Shown: positions 46,789 through 59,297 of the stretch, piece by piece
Position numbering within the stretch: position 1 is the stretch's first letter
Layout: each line of letters begins with the position of its first letter
DNA from: Notolepis coatsorum
Taxonomy: Eukaryota > Chordata > Actinopteri > Aulopiformes > Paralepididae
Length of the DNA: 64,000 bases
Assembly: GCA_963971535.1 (NCBI GenBank)
Contig: OZ020589.1
Span: forward strand, 93,809,182 to 93,873,181
Direction of reading: 5' to 3'
Notes under the pieces: generated by a model
Databases searched by the model: none
What the model was told of the DNA's origin: nothing
The model's input: the letters and a program-made list of their open reading frames with translations, nothing else
Position numbers and translations under genes: made by a program

Positions 46789-49700
46789 TGAACAAGTGGC
46801 GGCCCAGGACGAGAATTTTTTTTTCCCTTCACTCATCAACCTCATCAGCGGACGACGGAGGACACAGCTGCGGGAGCTTCGTTCCTGTGAGAGAGGTGAG
46901 TGTTGAAGGAGAATGGGCTGCTCTGTTTGAACAACAAGGGGTTGGGAAAAGAAATGGCCTCATGTAGAATTATGTGAAGTAAAGATGAGGCCTCATGTTA
47001 TTGTAATATGATGACGTAGAAGGGGGCACAAACTATCTGGTTATGGGAAATGGTCATAGCGTCGCATGACGGCAGATGAAAGGCTTTTCTGGCTAGGAAG
47101 CGCGGTAATCTGGTGGCGTGCGACAGGGGCGCGTTCTGAGTATATGAGATCCCTAAAATTATTCTCAGGAAGAGGGCGCGGTAATGATTGATAATTTGCT
47201 TGTTCTGAATGGGGAGAGAGCTGTGTGTAAGATGGGCTCTGTTGCTATTTAGAACATGCAAATCAGGTATGGTAAAGATGATTTGGGACCTGCGTAATCA
47301 GGGAACGTGGTTTGTGCGATTACAGGATTATCACGTAATAATTGATATAAGCGGGGCCGGCGTGTTCAAGAGGCTCAATAATGGTGGTTTGCTGACTGAG
47401 CGTGATAGACAGGACGTGTCTGCGGGTAACTATCAGCCGAATTAAATGAAGATATATGTTCGTCTTTAGGCATAATATCGAGCGGGTCCGGAGATCCTTT
47501 TTAATCTTGAGCAAACCGGAGTGTTGATTGAATTGCGTACGCTGTGATACAAGGAGGACGATGTGCTTAAAAACAATTCGGTTAAGATGACTGATAAGTA
47601 CTTAGTGGGAATTCGATTACGAAGCTATGGTAAGCTTAAACATTCAGTATAAAAGTGTGTGCGATTACGTTTGATCTCGTGTTTAATAGTCGCGCTGCCG
47701 TGCGACGTTCGAGAGACGATAATATGTGAGTGAATGGAGGTTTGTATTTTTATTTGTAGTTAGGAAGCGTGTATGATTGAATGGTTGGAGAATGGCTATG
47801 GTTAGGTATGATTGGTGGTACGTATGAGATTATTGTTGTATTATTATGTAATTTAAGTCACCGGTTAGCCGTGGTGAAATGTAATGATAACGCCGGTTTT
47901 TCGGGGCCGGTGGAACGCAGCGGCAGTTGGCTACTGTATTAGCCGGGAGGCGACCGGAGGATGCGGCGGACAAATAGGCGTAGGTTCAAATGTATAAGGT
48001 CGATCGATAGTGTCTTGGGATTACAGGGATGTGTTAGGCACTTTAAAATTTTCATTTTCTACGCGGATAAAATAGTTGTTTAATGTTTTAGGTGAACGGG
48101 ATGGTATGTTGCGGGGACCCGGAAGTCGTTCTGAGCTCACCGGTGGTGACGGCACGGGGTCAAGCTAGTGTTTTGTGGCGGCCTGTAGGTTGTTATGTTT
48201 TTATATTTCTGTTTAGATCACTACACTGGCGTTTTGAGGGGATTAGGGTTCTGTTGTGGGGAATGTGGTGTTGTATTAACATTGCGAGGTGTCGACCCGC
48301 GCGGCGAAACGGGTCGATGGGTCGTTGGGGAAAGTTTTTATGGGATCGTGGGAGAAGCTAAGCTAATGCTACCTAGCCGCGCTAACGGCTAAAAGCGGTC
48401 GCCGGTTGTGACGTCATAAGGGTGCGCGGTCTGGCGGCCTACGCGTGCTGGGTTGAAGCTAACGAAGCTAATATGCTAAGCTAACTGTGCTGACGTCATG
48501 GCATGACGGGGCTCTCGGGATGTCTCGCGATGGGGCGTCCATCTTGGTAGGGGCGCCGGCGTCCATCTTGGTAGGGGCAGCAAGCGTCCATTGTTAAGGG
48601 GAAGGTGGAGTTTATTTGGGAATACGGTAGGGGGCAGCAGAGGACAGGATGAGTTTCCTTTTGGTACTATTTTTGGGTTCTGCTCACAGAACGTTTTCAT
48701 TTGGGGGTTAGTGTACTGGTAAGGTGAGATTAGATTGTTGTGCTTTAATCTGGTGGTGGATTGTGGGGCCTTGGCCCCCCCTCCCCCTCGTACACTTTCT
48801 CTCACCCCCCCCCCCTCTCCCTCTCTCTCTTTCCTTCTCTCACCCCCCCCCCTCTCCCTCTCTCTCTTTCCTTCTCTCACCCCCCCCCCCCTCTCTCTCT
48901 CTCACCCCTCCCTCTCCCTTTCTCTTTCACCCCCCCCCCTCTCTTTCTTTCCTTCTCTCACCCCCCCCCCTCTCTCTCTCTCTTGCTCCCTCCCTCTCTC
49001 TCTCACCCCCCCTCTCTCTCTCTCTCCTCCCTCCCTCTCCCTCTCGCCTTCCCCCTCTCTCCCTCTCCCTCTCACCTCCCCCCCTCTCTCTCTTGCCCCC
49101 CCCCCCCTCTCGCTCTCTCCCTCTCGCTCACTCCCTCCCCCTCACTCCCCTCATGGGTATGGGCACAGGCTATATTGTGATGTGGTGTGGTATGAACGAG
49201 GGCTCTCGTTCCCACACCACCTCTCTTCCATATTTTCTTCCCCCCTCGGCCCCCCCGAAACGCTCTCTCTTTCTCTCCTAGTTTGGGCCTGTATATTGTA
49301 TGGTGTTTTCTTTATAGGTTTCAAACGCGGTGTAGTGCTAGATTTATTGTTTATTGCTGTTTGCTGAAGGGTTCGAAGGCAGTTGGTTGAGTTTGGGACT
49401 TGTTTAGTGTATGTTGTTGTTCCATATTCAGTTTTATTGTTATTTTTAGGGAATTTCTAGTGCTGGTAGTGGTAATGGCTGGCGTTAGGGCAATGATGTC
49501 GTACTCAACCGGCGATGGGGCCGTACTCTCTGGCTCTCTCCAGGTCTCCGGCCACCTTCCGGTCTCTTGACTTAACGGAGAAGTGTAGCGCTGCTGAGAC
49601 GGGGCAACGCAGTGGACTCCGTGTCAGTGTTTTTTGTGTGGCGTTCATGTTGGTGGGCCGTAAGTCGGAGCATATTTAGTCTGCTCGGCTGCGCCTGCGA

Positions 49701-51031
49701 TGGGGGTGTGGGTAGACAGATCGTCGTAGCTCACTGTCTGCCTCCACGCGTTGACGGGGATACGCTATGTGTGCGACTTGTCGATGCTCGCTGCCACACT
49801 GCGCACATTTTCATTTTAGCGGGGGTACGGGGACTGCTGGACGTCGTGGCGGGGGTGGGCTCGTTGCCTGCCACCGCGTGTTGGCGGGGATGCGCTATGC
49901 GTGCGCTCGTCAAAAGCTCGCTGCCACACTATGCGCATTGGGTTATATTGTGTGTGGGTATTTGGGTGACGTGGTTATGGTGGTTGATTGGTGTCGGGGG
50001 TGCTGTGTGTGTGTGGCAGTGGTTGTGAGTGGAATGAACTTTGGATATCCTTGAGTAGGAGGCCCGGGGTTTCGCGTTCCAGGTTGCAAACTGGGGGTGA
50101 CGCCGTGGGCCACAGGTCGGGTTGACCAGTGGGATGTCATTGGTCGGCAGGGATTTCAATGTGGGGATGGTGTCGGCGCCTGTGTTTTATGAACGGGTTG
50201 TGTGACACTGTTCTGAATGCACGGGGACTTCAGTGACATAAGGCACTGAAAATTGATTTCTATTCTCGTGGGTTAGGTGTTACGGGGGAAATATAGTGAG
50301 TGTGTGAAAAATTGTGTGTGAAATATGTGTGTTACTGATATGTATAATGTAATATGAGCGGAATACATTGTTAGGCTTTCACGGACAGAAATAAATATAG
50401 TTACACATAGAAGCGAAGATAAAGCGTAATTATACACATAGTCATTTGCAAAGAACAATTAGAGTAAAAGTGAGATTATTCACCTAAATTACCATGTCCA
50501 ATACAGATGTTTAGAATTGTAAATAACAAGTTTCTGATTGACCAACAGAAGGAGAAGGCATAAGTTCCCCGGAGTTGTGTGAAGGAGGATCATGACAACG
50601 GGATTGAGAGTTCTAGTTTTCCAATGGAGACAACTGAAAAAAGATTAAGGCTGTGTCATTGATAAATCAAAACGAAAATTGCACAAATGCTCTCAAGTGA
50701 TTTTTAGTATAGGAGATGCCCGACATTCCATCCTTAAAGATAAATTATGGATTGTGAACGGGAAATGTCACTGATAATTAGGTGTATGTTTTTTCTTCTC
50801 TCTTCACAGCTGCTCCAGGACGGACGGCCAGTGCTGACCAATTTCGAACCCCAACAGGGAAATCAAAGAGACTGTTGAAAGTCGGGGGGTATAGTATCAC
50901 ACAGCGAGTTATCAATTCCTGTTTGCACCAATATACCAGTGTGAGTGAAATTAACTCAAGTTTGGTAAAAATTGTTTGAATACAGAGAAACTTGCTTTCC
51001 AAACGGTGATATTACGAGTGTTTGAAGAAAG
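46789..51031 (+). other. Long leader of copy 2 with polypyrimidine tract
   Basis: 4.2 kb without a convincing gene. It holds the donor-like GAGGTGAGT near 46895, a CT-only tract at 48773-49155, and a degenerate direct duplication (49737-49805 and 49864-49938) around CTCGCTGCCACACT. The proline/serine-rich frames through the CT tract are artefacts of composition. Confidence 0.6.
48773..49155 (+). repeat. Polypyrimidine tract in the leader
   Basis: About 380 bases almost entirely C and T, organised as CTCTCTCT and CCCCCCC blocks. The counterpart in copy 1 is 5325-6012, read on the minus strand. Confidence 0.9.
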
Positions 51032-52584
51032 GTGAGAATGGAAAATATACAGATAGGAGCAACTGGAGGGTTAGATGCACTAACCATAGAAAGGGTAGAC
51101 AATCTGTCTATTTCAACGACTGGAGATGTCACAATAAAAGTGACGAAAAAATGGCCAAAGATATTCAGGCCATTACAGAACCTTGTATTTAAATGTAAAA
51201 AAGGAGGCCGGTATCGAATGCGTACCCAAATCAAAAAGCAGAAAAAGAGATTACGAAAGGTGATGAAAAGAAATAATGCCGGTAGTGGGGTAATGCCGAT
51301 AACCTCTGCAGACATTACATTGACCGAATTGAACAGTGACGTTAACCTGATTGACTGGAATGTGATCGACTCCCCTCTAGTGTCCAGTGTGACGGAGGGA
51401 CTGGAAATAATGTCTTTAACCCCGCCACAGGGAGTCGTTGCAGCAAGCAACCCAGAGACAACTGTATTACCCGAGCCGATCCACGCTGAAGTGTCTGTTG
51501 CGGGAGACTGCCAGTTAACCAAGGGACAACGAAAGCAACTGAGGAGAGCGATGTTGTTGCAGCAGTCCCAGGGAGTTGACGCAGGCCGTAGGGCGGGAAT
51601 AGAGACTGACAACAGGTATGGGATAATACATGAACAGTTTCTACAGCCCACCTGTGTCCCGTGCCCAGGTTTCCTCCACCCCCACCATCAGTACCAAACT
51701 GAGAGACGTGGCCCGATGACTAGGAGCCAGTCAACAAGGGCCAGGCTGGAGGAAGAGCGGAGGACGTGCCTCCCTCTAGAACAACAGCTAACCGAGGCTA
51801 GACAGGCAGTGGAATACCTCCAAGGCCTAATCCAGTCCACACAGCCCGGAGGGGAGACAGGTTCCAATGGAGAACCAGATGGCCAGAGACGGGCCCAGTT
51901 GGGGCCACAAGGGGGTCCTGCGCCGGAACAACAACAAACCCCAAGAGGGAGACAGTGGCAACCACGAGGAAGAGGTGGAGGCAGAGGCAGGAATCCAAAT
52001 GGATACGTGGTGCGGCGGATGGAGTGTTGGTCGTGCGGGACTCTCTGACACCTTTCTCGGGAATGTGAGTGGGACTATCTATCCAGAACAGGAGGCCCTC
52101 GATGGGGGAACAGATGAGGTGGGCGTGGGCAAAACCAAGGTCGGTATCAAGTACAGTGTCCACGGCCCGTAAGCTCCCCCTGTCCAGGACCCCCGCAGCA
52201 CCAAAGCCAAGATGAGAGGCGGGGCCCAGCAATGGGAAGTCAAGCCGCCAGCGCTGAGATGGGGAAGAGGCGGCGTCCTATAGACAACAGGGAGCGTTTG
52301 TACAAGAACTGGCAGCGGGCCCCTCTCAACAACAGGCTCAAGGAACTGTGACTGAACCAGAAAGGTACGTGGTTTTCTCCTCAGAACAGGCTCAAGGGAA
52401 CCATGGCGATGATGGCATACAGCCAGGACATGCTCTGGGCCCGATGCCCCCAGGGCCATCCGATCACAGGAGGGCGACCCGCCGGGTCCCACAACCCAAG
52501 GGGGGATACCGCCAGTGTTGTTGGATCTGTGGAGTGAAAGGTCATTTTCAAAGGTCATGTCTGCAGAGGCCACTGGCAGAATAA
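51032..52584 (+). pseudogene. gag-like region of copy 2
   Basis: The main frame (51032-52048) starts MENIQIGATGGLDALTIERV, followed by a lysine/arginine-rich block (KKWPKIFRPLQNLV, KKQKKRLRK), an acidic VNLIDWNVID segment, LTKGQRKQLRRAM, a helical EQQLTEARQAVEYLQGLIQ, an RGRGGGRGR box and a partial first zinc knuckle CWSCGT. A second knuckle near 52520 reads CWICGVKGHFQRSC, a complete CX2CX4HX4C. Basic, coiled and knuckle-bearing, it fits retroelement gag; no capsid family was identified. Best-preserved gene of the element; annotated as part of a fossil. Confidence 0.75.
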
Positions 52585-54905
52585 AAATATATGCAACTGA
52601 TTAGGGTAAAGGTGGGATATATTGAATAATGAAATATGCTCCTAATTAGATTAGAATAAAAATAGAATAAAAAATAAATAGAGGGGTTAGGTGATTAGAT
52701 TATGAATGGAAGTTACTAAAAACGGATGTATGATTAACTGACAAATGCATGAACTAATCAGACTAACAAGAAAATCAAATTATGTTAAACAGTTAATATT
52801 GACACTGCAGAAGCTAGTGGTCAGTAAATTATCCATGCTTGGTCAACGTTCAGATTGGTTAAAGGGTGGAGTGCATGATTAGGAGATTAAAAAGACCCAT
52901 AGTTGTTTCTAGTTTTTTATAGTATTGATAGATGGGTATTAACAGTTATGAGTAATAGAAATAGGTGTTTACTTTTATTTTTCTGTAGAAACTTCTCTTT
53001 TCTAGTGTGTTACGAGCAATTCCTGACTTAGGCCGGGAGCGTTCATTTTGTTTATTCATTTGATTTCCCTTTTTTGTTTCTTAGTTAATACGGGGGTGCA
53101 TAAGCCTCTAGGTGATAGGTTAAAAATGAGTTGAAAAGAAAAAAGAAAAAGCTCACAAGTTTAGTTTATTTTTTCATTTATTGGTTTGGCATGGTTTTTC
53201 TTTGTATGTTTTGTTTTCTGTTTCCTTTCTTTCTATATATTTTTTCTTAGGGTACCTGGCAAGCTGGGAGTGATCTCGACACATCAGGACGGGGTAGTAT
53301 ATGTCTATAAAATGGACTGGGAACAAAGTGAATGGACATGAGCTGGTTCATGGATTTTTGTTCTCCGCCCATTGGATACCCGGTTTTAGGGGCTGGGGAT
53401 GTGTCGTGATTGGTGAAAGTGTTGGGAAGCATGATTCTCTGTAAATTAATATGCTCAATAGGTTTGGTCGCTATTGGCCGAATTAGTCTTTGTGTAGGGT
53501 GTGAACATGTGCAATTGATGATTGGCTTGTGGGGGACTCCGTGGGCTTGATGAGGGCTGGCGGAGAGTGTGGAAGATGTGTGTTTAAGGCAGGCTGTGAT
53601 TTGTTGCCATACACACAGGACTACTGGGAGAGTGGATATGTCAGTGCTGACTGTCCGGGCCGGGGTGCAGCTGTCCAAGGACGAAGGTAACGATGTTTGA
53701 ATGTGAATTCCGCATCGAAGGGTGGTGGGGTATACTGTTTTGACAGCATAATATAAAGAGAGCCATGTGAATTTTTCTGAATTTTGAATATTAAACGACC
53801 AAGAAGCCATAAGATATATAGAAATATGATTTGGAATAGAAAGTTGTCAAAACTCAGACCAGTAAAGAGAGTCTGAGGGAGGAAAAGTATGGATTCTCAA
53901 TCAATTGTTGTGGTAGAAGTGACCTGCACTGTCCCGAAGCGAAATCTATATTCACTACAGGATACAAATGGGAGATTGGGGAACCAGACACTGGCTAGTG
54001 TATACCCAGAGTCCATGGGGAATCCCAACGCTGCAGGGCACCTAGAGAAGAACCAGGAGAAGCCTACCTCTCAGGCCGGGAGAGTTCCGGCCAACGCAGT
54101 GACCGGGTCTTGAGGCTTCAGAGGGAAACGACAGGCAACCAACGAGGAGACAGGCGGCTAGGCCTCAGCAACAACTCCGGCTGTCAACAGACGGGCTGCA
54201 AGGCCCTAACCATTGACCAGGGGGTCTACAAGCGAAAGGGGGGAGCTGCTATCGCCCCTATCAACGACTAGGCGGAGGGGGAGAGAAGCAAACCTCTTCC
54301 ACTAATCCAAGGGTCAACGGGGGTTGAGCAGCCAGCGACGACCTCCCCACAGCTGTGACAGCAATAGAAAAATACAGCAGGGGGTCCTACCCCTAATAGA
54401 GGTCAACACGAGACAGGATTCTCGACAGAAGATGGGGTGTGATAGAAAGGCAATTTGCTTTCTAAATTCCACCTCCCAGAATGGGTGGTCGCATTCAGCA
54501 GTCGTGAACTGCACCAGCTCTGAGCGATACGGAGGAGGCCAGGTCGATTTAGAAGACATTGACCCCCCTCCTCACTGTTCTAAGTCAGAATTTGACAAAT
54601 CACAGTTGAAACCAATGGAAATTGATCTTGGTACGAAACGGCTTATTAAAGACTGTACACGGGGCAAAAATAACCAAAAATGGACTGCTAATAAAGGTGT
54701 TATATTGTTGTATAAGTATACATAAGAAGGAGATTTAGAAAAAAGAAGGGACGGTTGAATTTTAGGATCTGAGTGTGGCAAACCATATGTATTTTATCCC
54801 AGTATGATTTAAAATGTCTTAAGTATTATCCAGATAGTAGTGTGTAGAAGTTAAGATCTATGTTTAAACATAATTAAGGATAGATAAACTATCCGAGTGT
54901 GGAAA
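52585..54905 (+). other. Region between gag and 3' LTR
   Basis: 2.3 kb with no recognisable reverse transcriptase, integrase or envelope. A frame at 54324-54725 has several N-x-S/T sites and cysteines (CFLNSTSQ, VVNCTSSE) and could be an envelope or accessory remnant. 53500-53700 matches 1400-1560 of copy 1. A purine-rich AGAAGGAGATTTAGAAAAAA stretch lies near 54724. Confidence 0.45.
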
Positions 54906-55617
54906 TGTGGTAGATTTTAATAGACATAGATCATAACCATCATTGTTTATAAGAAAGGTCATAAGATTAAGTTTTGATTAGGAAAACAGCTGCACTACTA
55001 GTCAGCCAACCGAATACATTCTTCTGGTGATCAAAGTACTCCAACCTTTTGCCCTGTGTACCCCTCACAAAAGAGTTGTGTGTCTATGGCCACTCAAAAT
55101 AGCCTGTTGTAAAAGACACTGTTTGAACAAGATAACCTTCTGCCCCTTAGGGAGTGATTGAACAATAGAAGCCACCTGGTTCCTAGGGTGGGACAGGAAG
55201 GAGAAGTCCTAGCGAACACAATGAGGTGATGAGGTTAACAGGGTCAAAGTGCCCATGAAGTGTTATACGGCCTGGGGGACACAAGGACATGCAACTGTTA
55301 ACTTATGTGTGCTTACTGAGGTAGAATGTTTATCATCAATGTGAGACTATTAGGCTGGAGCTTAGTAAATGAAAGCTAAAAGTATAAACTGTATAAAAGA
55401 AATTGATGTAAGTTAAAATGAATGATTAGGCTTGTTAGCTTCACTGAAAGTCAGTAGACTTTGCATTACAGATTTAAATCCCCTGCAGAATAAGATTAGT
55501 TTCACTTAAGGTGAAATTAGTCTTAAAGATAACAGAATGTGTTCAAGTATAATATCTCTGTGTTTATGTGATCAATTGCAATTCAAATATATATGTTATG
55601 AAATCAATAACCCAAGT

Positions 55618-57010
55618 TGTAACTGAGGGGTACAATTCCCTGACTGTATTGATAAGTATGGTATCATTAAACCACTACCGTTTATGTACTTTAACTACTG
55701 GCCACACAGTACATGATATAGATATGATGAACACTTTCCCACCTGATAAAACGAAGTCCACACAAATGTATAAATCGAATATTTTATATAGCAAAGGGTA
55801 TATACAACGTTCACTTAATGACATTTATGATTTGAATGCACTTGTAAGGCAAATGAGTATTCGTAGGCAAATCAACATTGAATGTCCAATCTCTGGTTAC
55901 GCAGGGAGCAAGTATACAACCTGGTTCTTTAGGGAACTATAGCGATGGTACTTAAATGATTATAGCTGGATACACTAAAGGGGGGTCCCGCTGGTTGTAA
56001 GTCAGTAGGGGGGGGGGGTTAGCAGAGCCGCTGGCGATATCCCATCTGGCCAACGATTTCTTGGGAGAATTCAGAGTGCTGAACACGGTGCCCACAGAAC
56101 CTCGGTCCACAGATGAATACAGCTGGGCCCTCTTGTAGACGGTAGCTGCCGGTCCACAACGAAGAGACGTGAGGCGACCTCACTCGGGGTAGAGCGCCGT
56201 CTCACCTGGACTCCTCTCGGGGGTAGTTCCAACACTCAGCAGTGTTGGCTGTTATCCATGGCATAATCAAAGCACCCAAAGCAAGTAGATAATCCAAGCC
56301 GTGTAGGGCTCGCCGTCGTCCGGGTAAAGTAATCCAATGTACAGGTCCACTCGTCCTGGCCCAGAACTCCTCGGATGAAAGCACCACACGTGGTCTGCCC
56401 AGCCTGGTTAAGACTCTAGATAACGCCAGGAACGATGGGGGTACTGCTCACTTTATAACTCTAACCGAACGATGCACCATACATAATAGACTATTATTAA
56501 CTTAATAGAAATACGTCCCACTCTACGGTATAGTGCCAAACTATGACAATTTAACTATTAATCCACACGATGTCTCAATGCCTATTATGAGGCCAAGTAG
56601 GCCATACTGCACCACACGTGGGTCGTGGGTGAGGCTTCACGTCTGTTACTAGGTTGGAGGGTAAAGGACTAATGGACTAAAAGAAAGTTCTACTTTACTT
56701 GCGCCATATATATATGCGCTGTGAACAAATAGTACCATTCGTATTTCGCCAGACGTATTCCTACGCGGAACCGGGCTTGTAACGACATGTTCGTCGGCAC
56801 GATTGAACTTGAACCAAGGGGCTTGGCTGCTGGCGCCAGGTTCTTGTCCAATGGTAGAATGAAACTATTATGGGCTGTTAGTAGACTAAAGGGATATTCA
56901 GTGTATATGTACAAGGAATATACAAGGGATATCAAACGATATACAAATACTATTAAATATATATCCATAAATAAATATATATATTCGGTTTAATCTGATC
57001 CTTCACAACA
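55618..57010 (+). mobile_element. Solo LTR of a second endogenous retrovirus-like family
   Basis: 1393 bp from TGTAACTGAGGGG to CCTTCACAACA, flanked by the 5-bp duplication CAAGT (55613-55617, 57011-57015). TATATATAT near 56705 and AATAAA near 56966 fit a promoter and a poly(A) signal. The first 325 bp are an open frame. Size recalls the long LTRs of complex retroviruses, but the family cannot be assigned without internal sequence. It looks whole as an LTR and is younger than the element it interrupts. Confidence 0.85.
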
Positions 57011-57154
57011 CAAGTATTAGGTTGTTAGACGGTGTTTGTTCTCTGACTGGAGAACAAAGGAAAGTTCAGTTGGCTGTAAAGTCAACCCCCTGTTGCATTC
57101 AAACATAGAGAGGCTGTGATTGGACAAACCACAGCTGATGATGTCATCACACAG

Positions 57155-58497
57155 CAGTGATGCCACAGATTACTTGTAAAAGTAATCCGATTACTGATTA
57201 TTGATTACTCCTTTAAAAAGTAATCCAAGTTACTTTACTGATTACTTGATTATCAGAGTAACTTAGTTACTTTGAAAGTAACTAGGTTACGAAGTCGTCG
57301 TCGTTCCCCCAACCGTTTTTTTTAAACGCTTTATTGAAAGTGCATAAATTGTTTTTAACTTGTTTCTCTGCACATAACGTAAATTGTTAAACTAGTGCTT
57401 CAGCTTCTGTACCATCAAGTATGGTAAAGCAACAGTCTATGATGCTCACAGCATTAGAGCAGCCAGCCAGTGGTTTTACAAAACCAGTGTATCCATTCAC
57501 ATCTAACAAATGCAGGCTGAACTATTCAATTATATCAACTGTAACTATTAAATTGTTTTTATAAATGTCTCTCTATAAACATACAATCAGTCTGAATGAA
57601 TGAATGAATGAAAACTTTATTAACAGATTGCAGAATGGGTACAGTACAGTACGGCTCAATACATACAATTGTTAAGGGAATGCAGACCAGAGAAAGACTT
57701 TCGTCTTGTTTACATCAGGGTCCCCCATTTTCAATTCGTCTCTCTTTAACATGTAAATTAACTGTAAATCTGGCAAATAAGAGCTTTTGCTCTGCCACCA
57801 TCAAATATACATTAATCAAAAGGGAAAGAAACTATCTCTCTCTTTTGCTGTTTGGCTGGCCTCCGATTCCTCCTGTACCTAGTCGAAGCGTCGGCTAGTG
57901 TTGTGATTCCAGATGCTTTCAATGCAATTGGATGTGCTGTTTTTAGCGGTAGACAGTATTTTGTTTCCTCCGCATATGAACGTGAAGTAGTGACTGACGA
58001 GCGTTTTGGGATGGAAGTCTGAACAGAAACTCACACTGGAATTCTCCGACGACGGAGCCCTGCTGTCACACAATTGGCGCATATGTCACATGACGTGCTG
58101 TGAAGACCCGCCCTACTCTGCCTCTGATTCGCAGACTGTGGATGGGGAATGTGATTGGACCAAGGCAGAGTCACTCACAGACAGAGTGTCCAGTCACGCC
58201 GCGGCCCGCGGGACACATTCTTGTGTAACCCTTTCACTGCCACACTACGTCACTCCCAAAAGAAAAACAGCTCAAAATGTATTTTTGACTGTCGAAAACG
58301 AAATAAAATACTGCATTCCGCCTGCATTATGAATTTATGATGAGATAGTAACGAAATAGTAATGCACAGCCACTTGGACAAGTAACTGCAATCAGATTAC
58401 TGGCTTTTAAAGATTAACGCGTTAGATTACTATTTTCGGGGGAAAGTAATCAGATTACAATAACGCGTTACTTAGTAACGCGTTACCGGCATCACTG
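57155..58497. mobile_element. Non-autonomous hAT (CAGTGATGCC; TAACGCGTTAC ends)
   Basis: A 1343-bp element with ends CAGTGATGCC and GGCATCACTG and the perfect 8-bp duplication TCACACAG (57147-57154, 58498-58505). Subterminal GTAATCNGATTAC and TAACGCGTTAC motifs are typical of this fish family. It contains a retroposon segment (57600-57740). No transposase seen. Confidence 0.95.
57600..57740 (-). repeat. Retroposon segment with (ATTC)n tail
   Basis: Minus-strand reading ends CTGTTAATAAAGTTTT followed by (CATT)n, which identifies the tail side of a SINE or LINE end. It shares its core with 10262-10403 and 34879-35001. Confidence 0.65.
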
Positions 58498-58991
58498 TCA
58501 CACAGAGACGCTGGGCCTTGGGATATAATGGGATGTTGTGATGGGGAGAGAGACTCTGAAAAACCCAACTCACCAGGACAACACCTACCATCTCATCCAC
58601 ACCAAGGCGGGCAGGTCAGCAGGAGACAACAAAGAACAAAGGAACTTTTGGAGGGAAAACAGAACTATACTTTGTTCACTAGCCAAGGGAACAAAGCCAT
58701 CAACAACTATCATTCTTTATCTACTGTAATATTAGTCTGGTTGTTATCAAGACGGCATAGTGTCTTTGATCACAATTATAGCATTCTTTATTGTAATTTG
58801 AATACACTCTTAACTTTGATTAAAACAGCTGTTATATAACCTTTTCCTCCTGATTTTCTTCTGCCTGCACCGCTGAGAAGTTCATAAGTAATTCCCAGAG
58901 CTTTAGAGTTATTGAAACAATGCAGAGTACATCAGCACCCGGTTCTGGTACAGAGCAGAACCGTTATTAGCTTGGGAATCTACTTCACTAA

Positions 58992-59297
58992 TAAATATAG
59001 TTGTTTTGATAACTTTTGTCCGTCTCCCTGTGTCCACCACTTTACGTTCAAGGCCTAAACGAGCCATATTTTAGGATTGAACATAACAAGCCCATTTGAG
59101 GTTTCTCTCCTCCACACCGCCTGTGGTGCTTTTTCCCCCTATTGCTAGGTTTGTAGTGAGTCGATGTTTTGGGATGTTTCTTCTTGACTTGTAGAAGAAC
59201 ACTTGTACAGCCCATGGGGGCTATTCCGGGCTATACAAATACATTTGATTTGATTTAATTTTAATGTGAGAGGTCAATTGATATCCTGTATCCTATT
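58992..59297 (+). other. Probable LINE tail
   Basis: Ends GGGCTATACAAATACATTTG ATTTGATTT near 59262, the usual style of a plus-strand LINE 3' end. Otherwise unassigned. Confidence 0.4.

Larger units (their letters stand above)
45448..58987 (+). mobile_element. Endogenous LTR element, gag-bearing, no pol seen (copy 2)
   Basis: A 13.5-kb plus-strand element between 4-bp duplications CTAA (45444-45447, 58988-58991). Parts are a 5' LTR (45448-46768), a primer site from 46772 (TGGTGCCGT as in tRNA-His primers), a splice-donor-like GAGGTGAGT near 46895, and a 4.2-kb leader with a pyrimidine tract. Gag (51032-52584) is followed by 2.3 kb without recognisable pol and the 3' LTR (54906-58987). A 4-bp duplication and TG-CA LTRs fit retrovirus-like elements. 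The first two thirds of the LTRs are almost identical, so insertion was recent. The 3' LTR was later hit by a solo LTR and a hAT. Broken or non-autonomous; gag itself has perhaps one or two breaks. Confidence 0.85.
54906..58987 (+). repeat. 3' LTR of copy 2, split by two insertions
   Basis: About 1333 bp once the solo LTR (55618-57010) and the hAT (57155-58497), each with its duplication, are set aside. Starts TGTGGTAG and ends TACTTCA, followed by CTAA. Confidence 0.92.

Noticed and set aside
48476-49367. Long proline/serine/leucine-rich frames
   Set aside because: They run through a C/T-only tract in several frames at once; composition, not coding.
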